Assembly: GCA_030549495.1 (NCBI GenBank)
Contig: JAUIRK010000713.1
Span: 1 to 64,000 of the forward strand
DNA length: 64,000 bases
Source of the DNA: Nectonema munidae
Taxonomy: Eukaryota; Nematomorpha; Nectonematoida; Nectonematidae
Direction: 5' to 3'
A program made the translations under genes and the position numbers. Shown here in pieces: positions 56,880 through 64,000 of this stretch. The notes under the pieces were generated by a model, which saw only the letters and a list, made by a program, of their open reading frames with translations, did no database searches and had not been told where the DNA came from. Each line of letters opens with the position of its first letter. Positions within the stretch are counted from its first letter, which is position 1.

Positions 56880-57004
56880 AAAAGGTCACAGAATTAGAGA
56901 TCGATTTATTACAAAAATACGAGCTAAAAGATTTTTCTAAACCTCTCCTCTCCCCAATTGTCAACAGGGTACTTTCATATCACATTAATTGGTTAGGTAG
57001 ATTG
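56880..57004. repeat. Unclassified dispersed repeat, copy 3 (partial)
   Basis: GAGCTAAAAGATTTTTCTAA, then CTCCCCAATTGTCAACAGGG and TCATATCACATTAATTGGTT match the second block of 23500-23890 and 55135-55565. An ATG at 56825 opens 60 codons across it, but the other copies do not keep the frame, so I do not call a gene. The hAT element at 57005 lies at its right edge. Confidence 0.5.
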
Positions 57005-57339
57005 TAGTGATGGGACGATACCAAAATTAATAACGATTCCGATTCTACTTAATATACCTTTTCCCGATACAATTCCGATTCTAAAATATTACAACTTGAA
57101 ATAACTTTTTAATATTATTTTGAACTTCAATTAATTTCTATCACTTTTTGCGAATAAATATCCTCAATATGAAAGCAAAATTATATAAATAATCCACTTT
57201 TGAAAATTTTGAGTATAAATTTTGAAAATTAAAAAAACTATAGTCATAATTTTGAGCAGTGAGAAGCATATTCAGCTTATAATGATAGAATAAAATTTTA
57301 TTAATATTACATAGAGATCTTTTGAATCAATCGTAATTA

Positions 57340-57700
57340 AATTGGAGCTTTCGTAAATTATAGTGCAAAAACAAGCATTTCTCCTGTTTTTGTTTCTAAG
57401 CGATTTCTTTTAGGAGAATAAATATTTCCTCCAATACTAAAAACTCTTTCACTTTCAACTGAAGAAGGGGAGCACATAAATACTTTTTTGAAAAAAACGC
57501 CAATATTGGAAAGTCTTCTTTGTTAGCTTTCCACCATTCAAACGGACTTGAGTTTTTTTCTATTAATTTATATTTTAAATATTTCGTAATTTCAGTCTCT
57601 AGTTTTCGAGTTGTTGTTATATATAAAATTGATGACTTCTTTTTCTTGTTTTCTTTCTCATTTTGAATTTTTCTTTATTTAGTCTCAGTAAAACATTTTT
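57340..57700 (-). pseudogene. hAT transposase dimerisation domain (BED/ZBED1-like), frameshifted
   Basis: The - strand encodes YKLIEKNSSPFEWWKANKED then FPILAFFSKKYLC, and after one frame change PSSVESERVFSIGGNIYSPK and RNRLETKTGEMLVFAL to a stop. This is the hAT C-terminal dimerisation domain (P..WW......P.L....+.YL..P.SS...ERVFS..G.....+R..L.......L.FL). The catalytic core and BED finger are deleted. It represents a different hAT branch from the SCAND3-like and P52rIPK-like remnants. Confidence 0.85.
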
Positions 57701-57904
57701 CAAAACTGAAATTGAATTCAACGCTTCGCTCATTATCACTTCGAGTTAAGAAAAGTTTCTACAATGTTATTAGTTCTTAAATGCGATGGGGACCAGTATC
57801 ATATTCGATTTAAGCGAATAATCGACACATCCGACTTACACAATGAGATTTTACAATTAGTTTTAATTTATTATTTAAATAAAATTTATTTGAACTAATG
57901 TATT

Positions 57905-57985
57905 TAAGTGAGTGGGTTGTGCGTTGGGCTTGTGTCCCGCACTAGACAAATTACTCATAGTTCGATACATGCGGTTTTAACATTT
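57905..57985 (+). repeat. Weak SINE family 1 look-alike
   Basis: GGGTTGTGCGTTGGGCTTGT and then ACTCATAGTTCGATACATGC resemble the head and the conserved CATAGTTCGATACAAGC block of SINE family 1. Only about 20 bp match well, so chance cannot be excluded. It lies within the hAT element at 57005-58307. Confidence 0.3.
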
Positions 57986-58595
57986 AAAATGTACATGAAA
58001 ATTTTTTATATAAAATTATAACACAAAATTTACAAAAAAAGTAGCTTAAACATAATAATGCACAATTAACACAAAAAAATGTTAAATTTTTTTATAATTA
58101 AATAATTTTGTCGAATCAAGTGATTCTACACAATAAGTAGTAAAATCATTTATACAATAAAATCCTAAGTAAAGGAAATCAATGTAACGTATTAACTTGG
58201 AATCGTTTTGGTATCGAAGCGAGTTGAAATATTTCCATTCCGATTTCCGATGCTAGAGAAAATTTCCGATTATTCCGATACGATTCCGATTAATCGTCCC
58301 ATCACTAGTACTCTGTACTGAGACACTTTGCTGCTTATAATTAAATTTTAAAATTATAAATTTAAAATAGGTAGAGCTGTACCTAATCTTTTAAAGCTAA
58401 ATCTCATAAGCTAAACAATTCTTTTAACTAATTGGAATAAAGATAACTAAATGAGAAAATCCAATTCCAAGTATATTTAATAAGTAATTTATTATATTAT
58501 TATTTCTCTTTTGCTGTTCCTAGAATTCTTCTACATTCTCCATTCCATTATTTTGTTATGTCGGGTACATAAACTTTTAATAATTTGGAATTTCT

Positions 58596-58690
58596 ATCAT
58601 ATCCTCTTAGTGATACTGATATAATTCTTGATGATCCTCGCTTGTATACGATATATGATTATTGCTATTATTTGTTTAGTGTTATAAAAG
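58596..58690 (+). CDS. Candidate internal exon upstream of TTI1
   Basis: A possible acceptor (ATATCCTCTTAG, to about 58611) and a good donor (AAAAG|GTAGGT at about 58690) bracket an open stretch encoding DTDIILDDPRLYTIYDYCYY and LFSVIK. I do not recognise the protein, and the frame stays open past the donor. It might be an exon of a neighbouring gene or chance. There is no sign that it joins TTI1. Confidence 0.18.
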
Positions 58691-59001
58691 GTAGGTCTTC
58701 CTCTATAGTGTATCTAAATTTTCCAGTTCTAAGTCAAGTTATAATACTAATTGTTGCAACCGTTGTGTTTTTTTGCATACCAAATAGACAATTTCTCACT
58801 ATAAACATATGGACTTTGAATCTGTTTCCCAACAGCTATCTAGTACGATGTAATCATATTTGTATTTTTATGTACACATACTTTCATGTTGGTTTTGTCG
58901 CTAATAAAATAACTGGGCGCCTTTTGTGTTTTGCTATCTATTTACACTTTTATTATAAAATAATTTTTTAGATTTATCATTGATTGAATCATTTATTCTA
59001 C

Positions 59002-62000
59002 ATGAGTTTAGAAGTAGATTTTAAAGTCATTTGTTATGACTTATTCACTTCATTTAGTATAGACAAGTGGAAAGACTTGCTAAATTTTGTCAATGATAAG
59101 TATATAACAAAAAGTGAATACTTGTTATTGCAAGAAGATATATTAGTTGCATTTTGTGCTTGCTTAAACAAACAGAATGATTCAACGTTTTTGTCTATAT
59201 TTGAAGAGTATTCTTCAATAGTGCAGCTCGTTTTAAAACGCAATGTTTTAAAGAATGAAACAATTTTTAAACACATTTCCATGACTTTCATAAGGCTACT
59301 GGTAAATACTGAAAATGGAGAATGCTTGAAGAGATCTCAAAATTTAACCATTTCTAGTGTAAAGCTATTAGGTGTGCTAATGATCAATTCAGCTGAAGAT
59401 GTGAAAGAAAGCCTTTATACTGGAAAATACTTGCCTATGTTATCTCAATTCGTATATCTCATCGTATCTATTCTAGGAAATGCAGAAGAAAGTATTAATG
59501 TTAAGAAAGAATCCCTACAAACATTGCTGCATTTTTTGACTCCATTCAGAGACATTACAGAAAAGCGAAAATACCTACTTGCGCGTACTTTTTCTCACTT
59601 TTTGCCTTTGACATTTTCAAGACTATACTCTCTAATTTCCTGTTTCTCTTCTAAAGCTCCTTCTATTGTATCTGAAACACTGTTTGTTCTTGCATCTCTT
59701 TTACATGCTGTTTTTGACGATGAATTATTTAGCAAACTCTCGTTTGACAGTCAAGACAAACTGTTGAGTCTTTTGTCTTCTAAAAATCATGATACATATA
59801 AAGAAAATCTCTTTGAGAAAAGAATGTCTGAACTTGCTCAAATTTATTATAAAGATAATAATTGGCTCAAGAATTCCAAAGGAAAAGTTAAACAAGCTCT
59901 AAAATCTTTTAAATTTTTAACTCATCACTCAGATTATTGTGTTAGATATAATTTATTAAATCTTTTATCCATTATTTTGTTAAAAACCTCGATTATTTTC
60001 AATGACTGTCTATCTCTTGTATTCTCTTATTTACTGATACTTCTCAGTGATGATAACAATAATATTTACATCAAATGTAGAAACACTCTAAAAGAGATTT
60101 TGGAAAATAAAGGTAAATTGTATAAAGAATTTATCGAAGAAGTTGAATTCGAAGTTCTGAAAAAAGTTGAACAACTTATATTACAAACTACAGAAGAACA
60201 TTTAGTCATAATTCTTAAGCAGATTAATTCTCTATTATTTCTTCTGAGTACTGATATCAATAACCTTTTCCTTTCTCATTTTTGTCAGGACAAAATTTTA
60301 AGTTCTTTTTTATCTTTGATCACTGCCATTGAGGATATAGACTGTGGTTTAGAAATAGATCAACTTAAAGTTCTTCAAGACTATGATTGTGGATATGAAA
60401 ATCTTCTAACTGATTGTCATACGAAACTCCTGAAAAGTTGGCAAAACCGATGTGTTAAAAAAGTGAATCATTTCATTAACTTTGAAGTCTTAGATATATT
60501 GTTATGCAAAAATTTAATAACAATTGGCTTCAATGTTGAAGCTAGATTATTAGAAAACTTTTTTCGTGATATTCTTTTGCGGGATAATTCTTTAACTAAT
60601 AGAATAGCTCTTTTGTACATATATCAAAACTTGCTTGTAGGTTTATCTCTCAAAGCTTCAAATTATGATAACTTTGATGATAATCACGTATCCCATTCAA
60701 TATTAAACTTAGATATCTCGGTGCACAAATACATTTTCGACCTTCATAACTCTATCTTGCAATTACTTATTAGTGATGATTTTAAAGAAGAAAGTTTTAG
60801 TTCCAACCAAATAGTCACGTATAATGTGCTGTTGCTAGAATTGATAAGTAATAGTGCAAGAGTTTTTGGTATTTATTTAAAGTCATTTCTTTTCAAATCA
60901 CTTTATTTTGTTTTTCATATGGTAAAGTGTGACAATTCTTCTATTGCTCATAGTGCTACTTTATGCGTTTTTGATATAGCTATTTCCCTACACTTTAATT
61001 CTCTGTTTATACTCCTAAAGCAAAGTTTAAACTTTTTATTAGATGAGATCAACTACAAATTGACATATGCAAATTCCTCTGATAAAATAACGTCTTTACT
61101 CGTTTTCAATTTTATTCTTGAACACTATAACGAAGATTTATCCCCTTTTATCAAAGACATCATGATATTTTCCACTTTTCAATTGATGAGTAAGGAGTAC
61201 CTATGCAGATCCTCTAAAATATTTACTTTATTAACAGTTTTTTTGACGTATATAAACCATGTTTTAAGGACGAATAAAGGAATTTTTGTAGAAATCTCTG
61301 ATCTATCAAGTAGCAACTCCCATCTTTATTCTAACTCGATATGTTATAATGAGCAAAGTTTAATTCAGTTTCTAAACGAGTTTACTCTTCATCAGGATTC
61401 AAGATCAAAAGAAATGATTAATTCAGATGGAGAACAAGAAAAAATAGTTCAACCTTTTGTCGTAATTGTTCAAGATATTGTTAAAACATGTTGTCATTTT
61501 TTAGAAATTACAGAAGTACAGATTAAAATCAAAGTATTAAAAATAATTCAACAAGGCATGAAGGTTTTGGCAAACTTTGAAGATGAATTATTACCTCTGA
61601 TTCATTACTTGTGGCCAGCATTTTCTTCTAAATTTGCAGATCCAAATGGCAATGTTGTAGTTGAGTCTTTAAAAACTTTAGTATTTTTAGCAAATTACTC
61701 TAACAATTTCATTAAATCTCGTATAACTTCAAACAATGATTTATTATCATCGAAAAAAAATCAAAAACAAGATTTCTCTTTCTTAAAGCTTGCTCTTGAT
61801 TGGCTCAAATCAAACGTGAAAAGAAGTGCTAGCCAATCATCAAGATCTTATTATTGTTTCTCTTTAATATGTCGTAATCAAGAAGCATCTTTATGTGCCT
61901 TGAGTACTCTTGTTTTAAAATTGAAATTGACTAATCATGAAATGAATGAACTTTTTTATGTATGCTTTCTCTATCTTGATGACTATCAGCCGAAAAATCT

Positions 62001-62202
62001 TCAAACTTCAGCTTTGAAAGCAATATATGCCATTACAGAAATTAATAGCGATCTTGTATGCGCTCTACTTTCTTGTTTCGAAATGCTTAATTTCAAGATT
62101 AATGCTCCTATCATGTATAATTACAAGGTATATAAAAAAAGATTTGAAGCGAACGTAAAAAAAATTCATTTACATAATAAAGATCAATATTCTATTGTTT
62201 AA
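59002..62202 (+). CDS. TTI1: TELO2-interacting protein 1 homologue (TTT complex subunit)
   Basis: TTI1 is a HEAT-repeat scaffold that binds TELO2 and TTI2. With HSP90 and R2TP, the complex folds and stabilises PIK-related kinases (mTOR, ATM, ATR, DNA-PKcs, SMG1, TRRAP); it is cytosolic and nuclear. The product is 1066 residues, close to human TTI1 (about 1,090). It is helical and Leu/Ile-rich throughout. Best matches to the family: WLKNSKGKVKQALKSF (about residue 286), the C-terminal block from PFVVIVQDIVKTCCHFLE (about 817) through LLPLIHYLWPAFSSKFAD (about 871), and QPKNLQTSALKAIYAI (about 995). I take ATG 59002 (MSLEVDFK) as start: an in-frame TGA lies at 58981. The coding region has no intron and no break. 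It is the only long intact gene in the window. AT-rich codon use gives many Lys, Asn, Ile and Phe. Confidence 0.88.
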   Translation: MSLEVDFKVICYDLFTSFSIDKWKDLLNFVNDKYITKSEYLLLQEDILVAFCACLNKQNDSTFLSIFEEYSSIVQLVLKRNVLKNETIFKHISMTFIRLLVNTENGECLKRSQNLTISSVKLLGVLMINSAEDVKESLYTGKYLPMLSQFVYLIVSILGNAEESINVKKESLQTLLHFLTPFRDITEKRKYLLARTFSHFLPLTFSRLYSLISCFSSKAPSIVSETLFVLASLLHAVFDDELFSKLSFDSQDKLLSLLSSKNHDTYKENLFEKRMSELAQIYYKDNNWLKNSKGKVKQALKSFKFLTHHSDYCVRYNLLNLLSIILLKTSIIFNDCLSLVFSYLLILLSDDNNNIYIKCRNTLKEILENKGKLYKEFIEEVEFEVLKKVEQLILQTTEEHLVIILKQINSLLFLLSTDINNLFLSHFCQDKILSSFLSLITAIEDIDCGLEIDQLKVLQDYDCGYENLLTDCHTKLLKSWQNRCVKKVNHFINFEVLDILLCKNLITIGFNVEARLLENFFRDILLRDNSLTNRIALLYIYQNLLVGLSLKASNYDNFDDNHVSHSILNLDISVHKYIFDLHNSILQLLISDDFKEESFSSNQIVTYNVLLLELISNSARVFGIYLKSFLFKSLYFVFHMVKCDNSSIAHSATLCVFDIAISLHFNSLFILLKQSLNFLLDEINYKLTYANSSDKITSLLVFNFILEHYNEDLSPFIKDIMIFSTFQLMSKEYLCRSSKIFTLLTVFLTYINHVLRTNKGIFVEISDLSSSNSHLYSNSICYNEQSLIQFLNEFTLHQDSRSKEMINSDGEQEKIVQPFVVIVQDIVKTCCHFLEITEVQIKIKVLKIIQQGMKVLANFEDELLPLIHYLWPAFSSKFADPNGNVVVESLKTLVFLANYSNNFIKSRITSNNDLLSSKKNQKQDFSFLKLALDWLKSNVKRSASQSSRSYYCFSLICRNQEASLCALSTLVLKLKLTNHEMNELFYVCFLYLDDYQPKNLQTSALKAIYAITEINSDLVCALLSCFEMLNFKINAPIMYNYKVYKKRFEANVKKIHLHNKDQYSIV

Positions 62203-64000
62203 AAGCTTTAATATTTTTATTTAAAAATTATATACAATTGTGTTATCTTTTTTTTTTAAATTTTTTAGCTATGATTTAGTAGTGGAACTATGTTAAATAT
62301 GTAAAGTAAAGGCAGAGCTTGGCAAAAAAACGTTAATCGTTAATTAACGAAGTTAAAATATTTGTTAAGTTTTTAACTTTAAAGTTAATCTCATAAATGG
62401 TAAACGAAACAATTAACTTTCGTTACCTTACTCTAAAATCGCCAAAAGTTAATGACAAAAATCAATAATTATTTATTTACATAACTTTTTTACCAGTTAG
62501 TTCCTATTTTTCTTTCTAAGTTTCGTTTTATATGGTTATGAGATTTTAAAAGCAATAAAAAATCGAAAATAAGAATCCAACTATATTTTAAGAAGTTATG
62601 AAGCAACGTTCTTATGATTATTATCAACAGAGAAGATGATTTTTTTAGCAGTATCGTAATGTTGAAAGCAAAAAAGTGCGGACAGAAGTTAACTTTGGGA
62701 TGCCAATTTTTTAAAATGAAATTATTATTTTATAACGGAAATCTATATAAAAAGGAAACACAAAAAACAGGTTCATAATAATAAACTAATATTGAAAAAA
62801 TTGTCTCTTTTTTAGAACTAAACACTATTGAAACAAAATTCAAGATTGTTTAAAATAGTTATACATTTTTTAAGGTGTGAGCTTTCTAGTAAGCACTGAT
62901 ATAAAAACTTGTAATTGAATTTTTGAATATAATAAATTTGGATTCAAAAATCTACAGAAAAAGCTAATCTTTTATTTTTTGGACTAACTGTTTAACGATA
63001 ACTTCCGTTAAACTTCCAAAATAAATAACGAACTTACGGTTGACGAAGTTAGTATTTTGATTAAGGGAATTATAATTAAACTTATTTTCCGGTGCTCACC
63101 TTTGGGTTAATGTAACTTTGAGGGCCTTCTTCAACAAGGCACAATTACACTGCTTGTGTCAAACTCTGAGCAAAAAAAGTATTTTTTATTTCCATTCTCG
63201 GCAATTATGAGTATTTATTGTCTCATAGATGTGTTTTTTATAAGTTTTAAATAAAGAATGCGCTCTAAATACATTTTATAATTAAATATTTTAAATATAG
63301 ATTAAGAGTATAAAAAATACATTATGTTAAAATATTTCTGTGATTTAAAAGAAAAACTAAAAAGTTATCAACATAAAAAATCGTAAAATACTGACTAAAC
63401 ATACTTAAAATAAAAAATTTAAATACATATTGAAAGCACCATTCCAAAAATTCTACATAAAAGTTCAAAACACTTAACTTTGAAATTACAGTTTTATTTC
63501 ATGAAAACAATATGATTGGTTGAAATGTTTATTTAATATATACTAATAACAATAAGGTGATGAAGATTTTTTAAAAAATTGTTACTTATTTGTTTTTAAC
63601 ACAAAAAAATTAACTGTGATTGAATATTTCTTCTCCATGATATGTATATATCATTTGAAAGTTTATCGTTTGCTGTATACGCTAGAATAATTTATTATGC
63701 AAAAGCTTTTTAATTTTTTTGATAACTGGACTTTACTTCGAAAAATGTGGGCTAAATTTTAATTAAAAAAATTGTCCACTTTTTATAATCAGCATAATGT
63801 GAAGATTTAAACAAAAATTTTTATTGAAAATGGTATCATTGGAAAGCTATACTCTTTAACACAGGCTAGGTTTTACAAAAAATATGTTTTTGTTTTTGCC
63901 AAATCTGCTTTTATGTGAGGTTAGTCGATTAATATCTAGTTCCAAAAAATATCCATAATTAACCTGATGAATTTATATACTTTTCTATATTTCATATAAC
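62203..64000. other. TTI1 3' flank, AT-rich DNA with repeat remnants
   Basis: At about 62320-62460 and 62990-63060, GTTAATCGTTAATTAACGAA and related GTTAAC/AACGTT text occur in opposing orientations, resembling a hAT MITE with CAGAGCTTGGCA at its left (62311); the right end was not found. At 63085-63170 (- strand) lies the SINE family 1 block (see separate entry). No other gene is seen to the window end. Confidence 0.35.
63085..63170 (-). repeat. SINE family 1, 3' fragment
   Basis: On the - strand AGAGTTTGACACAAGC, then GTAATTGTGCCTTGTTGAAG and a GTTACATTAACCC tail match the central block and tail of 45343-45500 and 1884-2035. The tRNA-like head is missing. Confidence 0.5.

Larger units (their letters stand above)
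57005..58307 (-). mobile_element. hAT element, internally deleted
   Basis: A perfect 15-bp TIR, TAGTGATGGGACGAT at the left and its inverse ATCGTCCCATCACTA at the right; ATTCCGATTC-like text repeats inside both ends. The 8-bp flanks GTAGATTG and GTACTCTG agree at five of eight positions. The only coding remnant is the C-terminal part of a hAT transposase on the - strand (57340-57700). At 1.3 kb it is a deletion derivative that kept its ends. Confidence 0.8.

Noticed and set aside
58981-59001. Upstream start for TTI1 at a TTG (58984)
   Set aside because: Not an ATG, and it directly follows an in-frame TGA; ATG at 59002 is the first usable start.

Overview
The window is AT-rich animal nuclear DNA. 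Support for this comes from many decayed eukaryotic DNA transposons and LINEs, tRNA-derived SINE-like repeats, a 47-bp intron-like gap in a transposase remnant, and one host gene encoding an animal-type TTI1 protein. I cannot name the species. The mix (hAT, Tigger/pogo, piggyBac, Merlin, MULE, RTE-like, CR1-like and Jockey-like elements in very AT-rich DNA) would suit an arthropod such as a copepod, or a cnidarian, but that is only an inference. I see no rRNA genes, true tRNA genes, CRISPR arrays or recognisable virus-like elements.

Layout. 0-3 kb: an unidentified coding-like stretch split by a 1.74-kb hAT element that itself carries a second transposon and a SINE. 3-12 kb: AT-rich DNA with one candidate exon, a Jockey-like LINE remnant cut by a hAT MITE, a MULE remnant and an internally deleted piggyBac element. 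12-15 kb: a 5'-truncated RTE-like LINE and a Tigger-type remnant. 15-24 kb: hAT MITEs, the second copy of the composite hAT element (with a TTAA MITE inside it) and a decayed hAT transposase. 25.6-27.8 kb: a Merlin element with another TIR element nested inside. 27.8-32.3 kb: LINE and SINE-like pieces, a hAT fragment and a nearly full-length Tigger element interrupted by a retroposon. 33-41 kb: AT-rich DNA with an inverted repeat, TTAA MITEs, hAT MITEs and weak exon candidates. 41.8-47.3 kb: a decayed PIN-like coding region hit by a LINE tail, a perfect trinucleotide microsatellite of about 475 bp, and a nearly full-length RTE-like LINE carrying a SINE. 49-58.3 kb: a P52rIPK-like hAT remnant, a second SINE, a CR1-like tail, a TTAA element with internal repeats, and a deleted hAT element.

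The only long intact gene is the single-exon TTI1 homologue at 59002-62202 (+). It is a HEAT-repeat subunit of the TELO2-TTI1-TTI2 complex, which stabilises PIK-related kinases. Everything else coding-like is broken, partial or very short.

The genes do not form a pathway. What the window records is layered transposition: target-site duplications (perfect or one mismatch off) and empty sites in related copies let several insertions be ordered in time. I found no convincing new functional system. The most useful signals are the composite hAT family, a set of GG...CC-ended elements with 9-bp duplications and repeated subterminal motifs, a LINE family whose (GAT)n tail appears to have seeded a very long microsatellite, and several SINE-like families.
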